From an uncultured Variovorax sp. (GTDB lineage: Bacteria > Pseudomonadota > Gammaproteobacteria > Burkholderiales > Burkholderiaceae), in assembly GCA_946478645.1 (NCBI GenBank), contig CAMLCW010000091.1:1-14721 (forward strand): a stretch of 14,721 nt of DNA, written 5' to 3'. The translations under genes and the position numbers were made by a program. Position 1 is the first letter of the stretch. Each line of letters starts with the position of its first letter. Under the pieces are notes generated by a model. That model saw only the letters and a program-made list of their open reading frames with translations. It did no database searches and was not told where the DNA came from. This document shows, piece after piece, positions 1-8,322 of the stretch.

Positions 1-498
1 GTGGTCGACGAGGGCGTGCTGCTCGAGATCGTGCGGCCCGGCACCGGCGACCCGGTACCCGACGGCGAGGTCGGCGAGATCGTGGTGACCACCTTCAACC
101 CCGACTATCCGCTGGTGCGCTTCGGCACCGGCGACCTCTCGGCCGTGCTCGCGGGCAGCTGCCCCACGGGCCGCACCAACAAGCGCATCAAGGGCTGGCT
201 CGGGCGCGCCGACCAGACCACCAAGGTGCGCGGCATGTTCGTGCACCCCTCGCAGGTGGCCGACGTGGTGCGCCGCTTTCCCGAGATCGTGCGCGCGCGG
301 CTCGTGGTGGCGGGCGAGATGGGCGACGACCAGATGACCCTCAAGCTCGAATGCGCGGCCGCGCCCGAGGGCATGGCCGCGCGCATTGCCGATGCGGTGC
401 GCGAGGTGACCAAGCTGCGCGGCACCATCGAGCTGGTGGCGCCGGGCACGCTGCCGAACGACGGCAAGGTGATCGAGGACGCGCGCAGCTACAAGTAG
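1..498 (+). CDS. Phenylacetate-CoA ligase family protein, 3' fragment
   Basis: This is the C-terminal 165 residues of an acyl-adenylate-forming ligase. The reading frame is open from base 1, so the gene begins outside the window and the GTG at base 1 is not taken as its start. The visible part carries the end of the large adenylation domain: GEIVVTT, then YPLVRFGTGDLS, then the hinge stretch GWLGRADQTTKVRGMFVHP. The small C-terminal lid domain typical of PaaK-type enzymes follows. Family members activate aromatic or other carboxylic acids to CoA thioesters with ATP in the cytoplasm. The substrate cannot be told from this fragment; phenylacetate is only the family name. The gene ends in TAG at 496-498, directly against the stop codon of the convergent membrane protein gene. 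Confidence 0.85.
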   Translation: MVDEGVLLEIVRPGTGDPVPDGEVGEIVVTTFNPDYPLVRFGTGDLSAVLAGSCPTGRTNKRIKGWLGRADQTTKVRGMFVHPSQVADVVRRFPEIVRARLVVAGEMGDDQMTLKLECAAAPEGMAARIADAVREVTKLRGTIELVAPGTLPNDGKVIEDARSYK

Positions 499-1530
499 CT
501 AGCAGCGCCGGTACAGGCCGCGCACGATCGCGCGCGCCAGCATCACCAGCAGCACGAGGTAGACCACCACCAGCGCGATGGCCAGGCCGAGCACGCGCGC
601 ATCGCTGCTGGTGCCCGATTGGCTCACGTTCGCGACCCACAAGAGGCCGCCGAGCGCGAGCGCGGCGCAGATCACCTGCAGCAACACGAAAGCCGCCACC
701 GCCGCCGCCACGGCGCGGAACGGCCGGGCGCGCACGAGGCCCGGCTGCGGGGCGCCAAGCCAGCCGCCCCAGGCGGCCAGCGCCCAGACCAGCAGCGGCA
801 CCGCGAACCAGCCGAGCAGCAGCGGCGCCAGGTCGCTGTCGCGCGAGGTGTCGACCCAGGCGCTCGCGATGTGGCCGATCCACATCTGCAGTGCCGCGAA
901 GGTGGCGCCCACCACGAGCGCGACTGCGCGGCGCGGCGGTGCGGCGTTCGTGTCGGCGGCGGACGCGGCCAGGGCCGGCACCGGGCCGCCGCGTTCGCGC
1001 AGCGCAAACCAGGCCGAGAGCCACACGATGGCGACGAGCAGCAGCATCTGCAGCAGCGACTGCACCAGCGCCGACACGGCCAGGATCGGGCGCAGGCCGT
1101 AGCCCTCCACCTGCGCGTGCAGCGCGCCGCCCGGCATGAAGAGCACCTGCACCTGGTAGAGCAGCGGGCTCAGCGCCACGTAGTGCACGGCCGTCAGGAC
1201 AAGGTACGCAACGGCAAAGCGGCGGCCGGCCCCGCGCAACTGCGACACGCGCGCCGCGCCGCGCAGGTCGAGCGCCTGGCGCGCATGGCACCACGCGAGC
1301 GTGGCGGCCAGCAGCCACACCGTCATCGTGCGCGACAGCAGCGGAATCCACACGCCCGGCTGCGCATAGACGCCGCGCATCTGCGCGCTGTTCGGCGAGG
1401 TCGGCAGCAGCTGCAGCACCATGCCCAGCACGAACAGCGCGGCGTGGATGGCGATCACGGTCCACGCGAAGCGGACGGGCAGGCGCTGCGCGCGCTCGAA
1501 GGAGGAAGAAGAAGCTGCAGGGGCCGCCAT
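499..1530 (-). CDS. Hypothetical multi-pass membrane protein
   Basis: I do not recognise this 343-residue protein. About eight hydrophobic segments can be seen, near residues 21-42, 66-82, 105-124, 148-177, 202-222, 236-258, 272-300 and 312-336. It is therefore probably an integral inner-membrane protein. The N-terminus is short and Ser-rich (residues 6-10 are ASSSS), with no signal peptide distinct from the first membrane segment. The C-terminus is basic and ends RRC. Two soluble loops (about 83-104 and 178-201) are rich in Ala, Arg and Pro. No transporter or enzyme motif was found. The ATG at 1530 has no good Shine-Dalgarno sequence, so the start is uncertain. It lies 93 bp downstream of the citrate synthase on the same strand and could be co-transcribed with it. 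Codon bias matches the neighbours, which supports a real gene. Confidence 0.75.
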   Translation of the reverse strand: MAAPAASSSSFERAQRLPVRFAWTVIAIHAALFVLGMVLQLLPTSPNSAQMRGVYAQPGVWIPLLSRTMTVWLLAATLAWCHARQALDLRGAARVSQLRGAGRRFAVAYLVLTAVHYVALSPLLYQVQVLFMPGGALHAQVEGYGLRPILAVSALVQSLLQMLLLVAIVWLSAWFALRERGGPVPALAASAADTNAAPPRRAVALVVGATFAALQMWIGHIASAWVDTSRDSDLAPLLLGWFAVPLLVWALAAWGGWLGAPQPGLVRARPFRAVAAAVAAFVLLQVICAALALGGLLWVANVSQSGTSSDARVLGLAIALVVVYLVLLVMLARAIVRGLYRRC

Positions 1531-1623
1531 GGAGGATGAGCGATGCTTTCGCGTTGCGGATCGAACGGCGAAGCGTACCGGAACACCGCGGCGCCCTCTT
1601 GCGCAGCCCGGGCAACCGGCCCG

Positions 1624-2745
1624 TCAGCCGGCGAGCGCGGTTTCGGCGGCCGGCTCGGGCGCGGGGCCGACGTACACCGATTGCGGCCGGATCAGCCGCC
1701 CCTTCTGCACCTGCTCGCGCGCATGCGCGATCCATCCGCTCACGCGGCCCGCGGCGAACACGCAGGTGAAGCTCTCGCGGCCGAAGCCCAGCGCCTCGAG
1801 CAGCAGCGCGGTATAGAACTCGACGTTGGTCTCGAGCGCGCGGCCGGGCTTCTTCTCGCGCAGGATCGCGAGCGCGGCCTGCTCCGCCGCCTCGGCCAGC
1901 GCGAAGCGCGCGGCGTCCACGCCGCCCTCGGCACTGAGCCGCCCGAGTGCGGCCTTGAGCGCATCGGCGCGCGGATCGCGCACGCGGTAGATGCGGTGGC
2001 CAAAGCCCATCAGCCGCTGGCCGTCGGCCACCGCGGCCTCGAGCCAGGCACGCGCGCGGTCGGCGCTGCCGATGGCATCGAGTGCATCGAGCACCGGTCC
2101 GGGCGCGCCGCCATGCAGCGGCCCTTTGAGCGCGCTGATGCCCGCGAGCACGGCCGAGGCGAGCCCTGCAGCGGTCGAGGCGACCACGCGGGCGGCGAAG
2201 GTCGAGGCATTGAGGCCGTGGTCGCTGACCGTGACGAGGTAGGTGTCGAGCGCGGCGGCCTGCGCCGGGGTCGGCGCGCGGCCATGCAGCATGCGCAGCA
2301 TGTCGGCCGCCTGCGGCAGCGCCTCGTCGGGCGCGAGCGCCGGCTGGCCGAGGCGCCAGCGCATCACGGCGGCGGTGTACACCGCCGGCGCGGCCACGAG
2401 GCGCAGCGCGGTGGCGAGGTCGTCGCCGTCGGGCAGGCGCGCGAGCAGCGCGCGCACCGCCTCGATGGGCGCGAGTCGGCGCAATGCGGCCTCGTCGCCG
2501 GGCTGCAGCCGCTCGAAGGCCTCGCGCCGCGCGCGGCCCAGCGCCGTGCGCAGTGCGGGCCCCTTGGGCAGCGCGTCGAAGAAGCCCTCGAACAGCAGCG
2601 CCACCGCGTCTTCGAATTGCCAGCGGCCCGCGATGTCGCCGAGCGCGTGGCCGCGGATCACCAGCCGCCCCGCGGCACCGTCGACCTCGGACAACACCGT
2701 GTGGGCGGCCACCACGCCTTCGAGGCTGCCATCGTCCTGGTTCAT
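1624..2745 (-). CDS. Citrate synthase/methylcitrate synthase-like protein
   Basis: This 373-residue protein belongs to the citrate synthase family, whose members condense an acyl-CoA (acetyl- or propionyl-CoA) with oxaloacetate. It opens with the typical LEGVVAA...RLVIRGH stretch. The two active-site His regions are clear: GPLHGGA (His211) and GFGHRIYRVRDPRA (His250). The region that normally holds the catalytic Asp reads NVEFYTALL, with Glu309 in its place. The C-terminus has the usual GWIAHAREQ...RLIRPQSVYVGP ending. The start at 2745 is preferred over an in-frame ATG at 2775 because AAGGAG (2754-2759) lies 8 bases before it. The length fits short-form citrate synthases. A candidate promoter lies at 2785-2812, and the gene diverges from a second citrate synthase carrying a DNA-binding domain. 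It may be a secondary (methyl)citrate synthase rather than the main TCA enzyme. The substrate is not determined. Confidence 0.9.
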   Translation of the reverse strand: MNQDDGSLEGVVAAHTVLSEVDGAAGRLVIRGHALGDIAGRWQFEDAVALLFEGFFDALPKGPALRTALGRARREAFERLQPGDEAALRRLAPIEAVRALLARLPDGDDLATALRLVAAPAVYTAAVMRWRLGQPALAPDEALPQAADMLRMLHGRAPTPAQAAALDTYLVTVSDHGLNASTFAARVVASTAAGLASAVLAGISALKGPLHGGAPGPVLDALDAIGSADRARAWLEAAVADGQRLMGFGHRIYRVRDPRADALKAALGRLSAEGGVDAARFALAEAAEQAALAILREKKPGRALETNVEFYTALLLEALGFGRESFTCVFAAGRVSGWIAHAREQVQKGRLIRPQSVYVGPAPEPAAETALAG

Positions 2746-2784
2746 CGCTCTTGCTCCTTGTGTCTGTGATTGCACGATGAGACG

Positions 2785-2812
2785 ATTCTGGCCACACTGG
2801 CATTGACGTCAA
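2785..2812 (-). promoter_or_regulatory. Candidate sigma-70 promoter of the minus-strand citrate synthase
   Basis: On the minus strand, TTGACG (complement of 2807-2812) is followed after 16 bases by CAGAAT (complement of 2785-2790). The first matches the -35 consensus at five of six positions and the second matches the -10 at four of six. It lies about 40 bases before the ATG, leaving room for a leader with the AAGGAG ribosome site. This is predicted by eye only. Confidence 0.45.
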
Positions 2813-2813
2813 T
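2802..2813. promoter_or_regulatory. Palindromic candidate operator between the two citrate synthase genes
   Basis: ATTGACGTCAAT is a perfect 12-bp palindrome that covers the candidate -35 box of the minus-strand gene. A second inverted repeat, TTGAT-N7-ATCAA, follows at 2815-2831 and ends two bases before the plus-strand ATG. Either could bind the helix-turn-helix protein encoded next to it. This is inferred from position and symmetry; no known consensus is claimed. Confidence 0.4.
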
Positions 2814-2832
2814 CTTGATTTATTGCATCAAC

Positions 2833-4080
<1,248 letters not shown>

Positions 4081-4687
4081 AGGCCGGCAGGTCGTCGGGC
4101 TTGCGGCTGGTGACCAGCGTGCGGTCGACCACCACGTCCTTGTCGGTCCATTGCGCGCCGGCGTTCTGCAGGTCGGCGCGCAGCGAGGGCCACGACGTCA
4201 TCCGGCGGCCCTTGACGCCGCCTGCCTCGATCAGCGTCCAGGGCCCGTGGCAGATCGCGGCGATGGGCTTGCCGGCCTCGACGAAGGCGCGCACGAAGGC
4301 GACCGCCCTTTCGTCAATGCGCAACGCATCGGGGTTGGCCACGCCGCCGGGCAGCAGCAGTGCGTCGAAATCATCGGGGTTCGCGCCCTGCAGCGGCACA
4401 TCGACCTCGAAGGTGTCCGCCGGCGCGAGCTGCTTCCAGCCGCGCACGCTGCCGTCGAGCGGCGAGACCACCAGCGTCTCGGCGCCGGCGCTCTCGAGCA
4501 CCTTGCGCGGCTCGGTCATCTCGGCCTGCTCGAAGCCGTCCGCGACGAGGATGGCGACCTTCATTCCGTCGAGCGAAGAGGTGATGGTGGGCATGGCGAA
4601 GAACTCCTTTTCGATGGGTTTTTCAGGACAACGAACTTTCACCGTATGCCCTCGCCGCCACCGTCCCATCGGCCATTGCCGGGGTCG

Positions 4688-4721
4688 CCTGTCGGACATC
4701 CCGACGGGCGGAAATTTCCGC
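4688..4721. promoter_or_regulatory. Hairpin and perfect palindrome in the gabD-DJ-1 gap
   Basis: Two symmetric elements lie in the 166-bp gap. GTCGG-N5-CCGAC (4691-4705) extends to a stem of about eight pairs with one G-U. GCGGAAATTTCCGC (4708-4721) is a perfect 14-bp palindrome. They lie about 115-135 bases before the DJ-1 gene start and 40 bases after gabD. They could be an operator for the DJ-1 gene or a weak terminator for gabD, although no T-run follows on the minus strand. Confidence 0.3.
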
Positions 4722-4760
4722 TTACGCCTGTTGACGGTGCGGACGAATTGCAAGCAGCTG

Positions 4761-6224
4761 CTACTTGTCGAGCCCCGCGAGGCAGACGTACTTCACCTCG
4801 AGGTAGTCGTCGAGCCCGTATTTCGAGCCTTCGCGCCCGAGCCCCGACTGCTTGACGCCGCCGAAGGGTGCCTCGGTGGTGGAGACCAGCCCGGTGTTGA
4901 CGCCGACGATGCCCGATTCGAGGGCCTCGGCCACGCGCATGATGCGGCCGATGTCGCGGCTGTAGAAGTACGCGGCCAGGCCGAACTCGGTGTCGTTGGC
5001 GGCGGCGATGGCCTCGTCCTCGGTGTCGAAGGCGAACACGGGCGCGAGCGGGCCGAAGCTCTCCTCGCGCGCGAACAGCATCGCGGGCGTGGCGCCGGCC
5101 ACCACCGTGGGTTCGTAGAAGAGCCCGCCGCGCGCATGGCGCTTGCCGCCGACCAGCACCCGGGCGCCCTTGGCCACCGCGTCGGCCACGTGCTGCTCGA
5201 TCTTCTCGATCGCCTTGGCGTCGATCAGCGGGCCCTGATTGACGCCGGGCTCGGTGCCGTCGCCGACCTTGAGCGCGCGCACGCGCTCGACCAGCTTCTG
5301 CGTGAACGCCTCCAGCACGCCGCGCTGCACGTAGATGCGGTTGGCGCAGACGCAGGTCTGGCCGGTGTTGCGGTATTTGGAGACCATCGCGCCTTCGACC
5401 GCGGCGTCGATGTCGGCATCGTCGAACACGATGAAGGGCGCATTGCCGCCGAGCTCGAGCGAGAGCTTCTTGATGGTGTCGGCCGACTGCTTCATGAGCG
5501 TGCGGCCCACCTCGGTGGAGCCGGTGAAGCTGAGCTTGCGCACGATGGGGCTGCGCGTCATCTCGCCGCCGATCTTGCTGGCCGAACCGGTGAGCACCGA
5601 CAGCACCCCGTCCGGCACGCCCGCGCGCTGCGCGAGCTCGGCGAAGGCCAGCGCCGAGAACGGGGTCTGGGTGGCGGGCTTCACCACCATCGCACAGCCG
5701 GCCGCGAGCGCGGGACCGGCCTTGCGCGTGAGCATGGCGGCGGGAAAGTTCCACGGCGTGATCGCGGCCGTGACCCCCACGGGCTGCTTGAGCGCGAGGA
5801 TTCGGCGGTCGGCCTGCGGCGCGGGAATGGTGTCGCCATAGACGCGGCGGGCCTCTTCGGCGAACCACTCGATGAAGGAGGCGGCGTAGGCGATCTCGCC
5901 GCGGCTCTCGGCCAGCGGCTTGCCCTGCTCGGTGGTCATGATGAGCGCGAGGTCGTCCACGTTCGCGAGCATCAGGTCGTTGAGCCGGCGCAGGATGGCC
6001 GAGCGCTCCTTCGCGGGCAGCCGGGCCCAGGGTTTCTGCGCCTGCTCGGCCGCGGCGATCGCGCGTTCGGTCTCGGCAGTGCCGCACATCGGCACGCTGC
6101 CGATCTGCTCGCCGGTGGCGGGATTGGTCACGGGCACGGTGGCGCCGTCGTCGGCGTCCACCCATGCACCGGCCACGCAGGCCTGCTGGCGCAGCAGGGT
6201 CGGATCCTTGAGATTCAAAGGCAT
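4761..6224 (-). CDS. gabD: Succinate-semialdehyde dehydrogenase, NADP-type
   Basis: This 487-residue member of the aldehyde dehydrogenase superfamily matches GabD throughout. GabD oxidises succinate semialdehyde to succinate in the cytoplasm, the last step of the GABA shunt. The oxyanion-hole Asn is in PWNFPAAM, the coenzyme-binding Lys in MVVKPATQTP, the turn in FTGSTEVGR, the general base Glu257 in LELGGNAPF, and the nucleophile Cys291 in NTGQTCVCANR. The 34-residue Glu-Cys spacing and the CVC pattern fit GabD. The length is close to the usual ~480. The ATG at 6224 is preferred over 6239 because GGAG lies 9 bases before it; the upstream ATG itself forms part of that ribosome site. It diverges from a Bug-type binding protein gene. 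A related semialdehyde substrate (for example glutarate semialdehyde) cannot be excluded. Confidence 0.93.
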   Translation of the reverse strand: MPLNLKDPTLLRQQACVAGAWVDADDGATVPVTNPATGEQIGSVPMCGTAETERAIAAAEQAQKPWARLPAKERSAILRRLNDLMLANVDDLALIMTTEQGKPLAESRGEIAYAASFIEWFAEEARRVYGDTIPAPQADRRILALKQPVGVTAAITPWNFPAAMLTRKAGPALAAGCAMVVKPATQTPFSALAFAELAQRAGVPDGVLSVLTGSASKIGGEMTRSPIVRKLSFTGSTEVGRTLMKQSADTIKKLSLELGGNAPFIVFDDADIDAAVEGAMVSKYRNTGQTCVCANRIYVQRGVLEAFTQKLVERVRALKVGDGTEPGVNQGPLIDAKAIEKIEQHVADAVAKGARVLVGGKRHARGGLFYEPTVVAGATPAMLFAREESFGPLAPVFAFDTEDEAIAAANDTEFGLAAYFYSRDIGRIMRVAEALESGIVGVNTGLVSTTEAPFGGVKQSGLGREGSKYGLDDYLEVKYVCLAGLDK

Positions 6225-6373
6225 GAAAGAAGTCTCCATCTAGGAAAGAAAGGCGGTTTTTCAAAGGCAAAGGGGACCACGCCGGCACGCCGGCCGCAAG
6301 CCCCCGGCGGCCATGTCCGCATGGCAGGCTCGGGATTGGGCCGCTCCCTGGCGTGCCATTCGCCACAAAACGG

Positions 6374-6383
6374 GCATTAATGC
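6374..6383. promoter_or_regulatory. Palindrome in the gabD/Bug divergent intergenic region
   Basis: GCATTAATGC is a perfect 10-bp palindrome in the 248-bp region between gabD and the Bug-family gene, about 90 bases before the latter. Its position would suit an operator for either gene. A GC-rich inverted repeat lies nearby (GCCGGCACGCCGGC, about 6281-6294). No convincing -35/-10 pair was found for either gene, so this is a weak call. Confidence 0.25.
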
Positions 6384-6472
6384 GGGGACTAAGGGCTATT
6401 GGGGATGAGTCGGGCCCCGGCCAGCCAGTAAGATCGCGCCCGCTTTTCACCGTCCAACTTTTGGGAGATCCC

Positions 6473-7447
6473 ATGAAAAAACTCATTGCCTTCACGGCCA
6501 TCGCCACCGCTGCCGTCGGCGCCTACGCCCAGGATTTCCCGGCAGGCAAGACCGTCACGCTCGTCGTCCCGTTCTCGGCCGGCGGCCCCACCGACCGCGT
6601 CGCCCGCGACCTGGCCGAATCGCTGCAGAAGACGCTCGGCACCACCATCGTGGTCGACAACACCGCCGGCGCCGGCAGCTCGATCGGCACCGCCAAGGTG
6701 GCGCGCGCCAACCCCGACGGCTACACGCTGCTGCTGAACCACATCGGCATGTCGACGATGCCGGCGCTCTATCGCAAGCTGCCGTTCAAGGTCGAGACCG
6801 ATTTCGAATACCTGGGCATGGTCAATGAAGTGCCGATGACGCTGATCGGCAAGCCCTCGCTGCCGGCCAACAACTACAAGGAACTGACCGCCTGGATGGC
6901 CGCCAACAAGGGCAAGATCAACCTCGGCAACGCCGGCCTGGGCGCCGCCTCGCACCTGTGCGGCCTGCTGTTCCAGAGCGCGGTCAAGCTCGAGATGACC
7001 ACCGTGCCGTACAAGGGCACGGCACCGGCCATCGCCGACCTGCTCGGCGGCCAGATCGACCTGCTGTGCGACCAGACCACCAACACCACCTCGCAGATCG
7101 AAGCCAAGAAGGTCAAGGCCTACGCCGTGACCACGGCCAAGCGCCTGACGACGCCGGCCCTGAAGGACCTGCCAACGCTCGACGAAGCCGGCCTGAAGGG
7201 CTTCGAAGTGTCGATCTGGCACGGCGTGTACGCGCCCAAGGGCACGCCGGCCCCGGTGCTGAAGAAGCTCAACGACGCCATCAAGGCCGCCATGAAGGAC
7301 CCGGGCTTCATCAAGCGCCAGGAAGGCCTGGGCGCCGTGATCGTCACCGACAACCGCACCGATCCCGCCGAACACAAGAAGTTCGTCGCGGCCGAGATCG
7401 CCAAGTGGGGCCCGATCATCAAGGCTGCCGGCGTGTACGCAGACTGA
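6473..7447 (+). CDS. Bug-family tripartite tricarboxylate transporter substrate-binding protein
   Basis: This is a 324-residue periplasmic solute-binding protein of the Bug (TctC-like) family, very numerous in Burkholderiales. It begins with MKK, a hydrophobic core and a signal peptidase site after AYA (residue 19); the mature protein starts QDFP. Family hallmarks follow: FPAGKTVTLVVPFSAGGPTDRVAR, then VVDNTAGAGSSIGTAKVAR, then GYTLLL. Later come VPYKGTAPAIADLLGGQIDLLCD and GVYAPKGTPAPVLKKLNDAI. Such proteins bind carboxylates, amides or related small molecules and may deliver them to a membrane transporter, but no membrane components are adjacent here. The ATG at 6473 follows GGGAG by 5 bases; the longer open frame to 6353 lacks a signal peptide. 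An intrinsic terminator follows the gene, so it is probably monocistronic. The ligand is unknown; the gabD neighbour hints weakly at a C4 or GABA-related compound. Confidence 0.93.
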   Translation: MKKLIAFTAIATAAVGAYAQDFPAGKTVTLVVPFSAGGPTDRVARDLAESLQKTLGTTIVVDNTAGAGSSIGTAKVARANPDGYTLLLNHIGMSTMPALYRKLPFKVETDFEYLGMVNEVPMTLIGKPSLPANNYKELTAWMAANKGKINLGNAGLGAASHLCGLLFQSAVKLEMTTVPYKGTAPAIADLLGGQIDLLCDQTTNTTSQIEAKKVKAYAVTTAKRLTTPALKDLPTLDEAGLKGFEVSIWHGVYAPKGTPAPVLKKLNDAIKAAMKDPGFIKRQEGLGAVIVTDNRTDPAEHKKFVAAEIAKWGPIIKAAGVYAD

Positions 7448-7460
7448 TCGTCCCCCCGAA

Positions 7461-7482
7461 GCGGCTCACTTGGTGCAGCCGC
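7461..7482 (+). terminator. Stem-loop after the Bug gene, first of two
   Basis: GCGGCTCAC and GTG-c-AGCCGC can pair as a nine-base-pair stem with one bulged base and a three-base loop, 13 bases after the stop codon. No T-run follows. It may protect the 3' end of the transcript or assist the terminator at 7500-7536. Confidence 0.4.
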
Positions 7483-7499
7483 CTCCCCGTTGAAAACAG

Positions 7500-7536
7500 A
7501 AGCCGCCGCACCCTTTCGGGCCGGCGGCTTTCTTTT
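7500..7536 (+). terminator. Intrinsic terminator of the Bug gene
   Basis: AAGCCGCCG (7500-7508) pairs with CGGCGGCTT (7522-7530). The run TCTTTTT follows immediately. This is a standard rho-independent terminator for the plus-strand gene ending at 7447. Confidence 0.85.
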
Positions 7537-7607
7537 TCACGATGAAGTTGATCGGCTTGAACGCGGTCCGGCGTTTGTCGGCAGGGCGCGCTGTCGCTTG
7601 CGCGGTA

Positions 7608-7623
7608 TTCGTTTATAGACGAA
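7608..7623 (+). promoter_or_regulatory. Palindromic operator/-10 region of the toxin-antitoxin operon
   Basis: TTCGTTTATAGACGAA reads as an inverted repeat in 14 of 16 positions. The centre contains TATAGA, a good -10 box. A weak -35 candidate, CTGTCG (7591-7596), lies 17 bases upstream. The palindrome ends one base before the toxin ATG at 7625. Antitoxins of this family usually repress their own promoter, so this is a likely operator. Confidence 0.6.
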
Positions 7624-7624
7624 A

Positions 7625-7975
7625 ATGAACTCGTATCGGATCGAGCACTATTTGACGTCGGGCACCCACCAGGACCTTTATCTGGCGTGGTTGCAAAGAT
7701 TGCGCGACAGCCAGGCGAAAGTGGCCGTGATTCGCCGCGTGGCCAGAATCGAGTTGGGGAATTTCGGCGATCACAAGTTCTGTCGTGACGGTGTCTGGGA
7801 GCTGCGTGTCGACGTCGGGCCCGGCTACCGCGTGTACTACGCCCTGTCAGACGGTCGTGTGGTGCTGCTGCTGTGCGGGGGTGACAAACGGACGCAGGCT
7901 GCGGACATCGGACGAGCGGTGGATTATTGGCAAGATTGGCAACGGAGATCGGATGATGAGAAGCAAACCCCATGA
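7625..7975 (+). CDS. RelE/ParE-superfamily toxin (HigB-like, Gp49 family)
   Basis: This 116-residue protein matches the small addiction-module killer proteins of the phage Gp49/HigB type, which act as ribosome-dependent mRNA interferases. Family features are YRIEHYLTSGTHQDLYLAWLQRL at the start and RVARIELGNFGDHKF at about residues 38-52. The core is WELRVDVGPGYRVYY (58-72), then LLLCGGDKRTQ (81-91) and a helical ending with DYWQDW. Arg61 and the basic residues of the core are the likely RNA-contact or catalytic positions by family analogy. The gene comes before the antitoxin, the order typical of higBA. It overlaps the antitoxin gene by 23 bp. The ATG falls right after the promoter palindrome, with no room for a ribosome site. 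The local base composition is less GC-rich than the flanking genes, which suggests acquisition by transfer. Confidence 0.9.
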   Translation: MNSYRIEHYLTSGTHQDLYLAWLQRLRDSQAKVAVIRRVARIELGNFGDHKFCRDGVWELRVDVGPGYRVYYALSDGRVVLLLCGGDKRTQAADIGRAVDYWQDWQRRSDDEKQTP

Positions 7976-8267
7976 CGACGCGATGGCCGAGCTGTACCGA
8001 AGCGATCCGGCCTTGGCGCTCGAAGTCATCAACGGCATCCTGGCAGATGGCGACCAAGCCGAACTGCTGATCATGCTGCGCCAGATGGCGCAGGCGTTTG
8101 GTGGCGTTCAGGCCGTGGCGGAACAGGCGAAGCTGAACCCAACCCAGCTCTACCGCACGCTCTCGCCCAGCGGAAATCCGGCGCTCAGCAGCCTGTCGGC
8201 CGTTCTCAAGGCGATGGGACTTCGATTGGCAGTGCAACCGCTGGCAGCGCCCGTACACGCCAGCTGA
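7953..8267 (+). CDS. HigA-like helix-turn-helix antitoxin
   Basis: This 104-residue protein is the antidote partner of the preceding toxin. It has the family pattern DPALALEVINGIL near residues 18-30 and LRQMAQAFGGVQAVAEQAKLNPTQLYRTLS at about 42-71, an Xre/HigA-type helix-turn-helix. SLSAVLKAMGLRLAV follows. It should bind and neutralise the toxin and repress the operon. Two adjacent in-frame ATGs exist, at 7953 and 7956; GGAG at 7944-7947 is 5 and 8 bases away respectively, so 7956 is as likely. The start lies inside the toxin gene, which suggests translational coupling. Confidence 0.88.
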   Translation: MMRSKPHDDAMAELYRSDPALALEVINGILADGDQAELLIMLRQMAQAFGGVQAVAEQAKLNPTQLYRTLSPSGNPALSSLSAVLKAMGLRLAVQPLAAPVHAS

Positions 8268-8322
8268 TACGCACGCCTGTCCAAGCGGCCGAAGCGCGCG
8301 CATCTTCATGCAGTGAGGCCGA

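Noticed and set aside
341..2812. A very long minus-strand open frame of over 800 codons
   Set aside because: It is a GC-rich shadow frame full of Arg and Ala tracts. It crosses the citrate synthase, the membrane protein and the ligase gene, which all have family features or normal composition.
4595..4753. Longer N-terminus for the DJ-1 protein
   Set aside because: The extra residues are Arg/Lys-rich and unlike the family, and a strong ribosome site supports the start at 4594.
6349..6364. Possible sigma-54 promoter before the Bug gene (TGGCGTG-N4-TCGC)
   Set aside because: The GG and GC pairs are correctly spaced, but the -24 and -12 boxes match poorly, and TGGCGTGCCA is a near-palindrome that could explain the match.
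6429..6434. TAAGAT as a -10 box for the Bug gene
   Set aside because: No acceptable -35 sequence lies 16-18 bases upstream.
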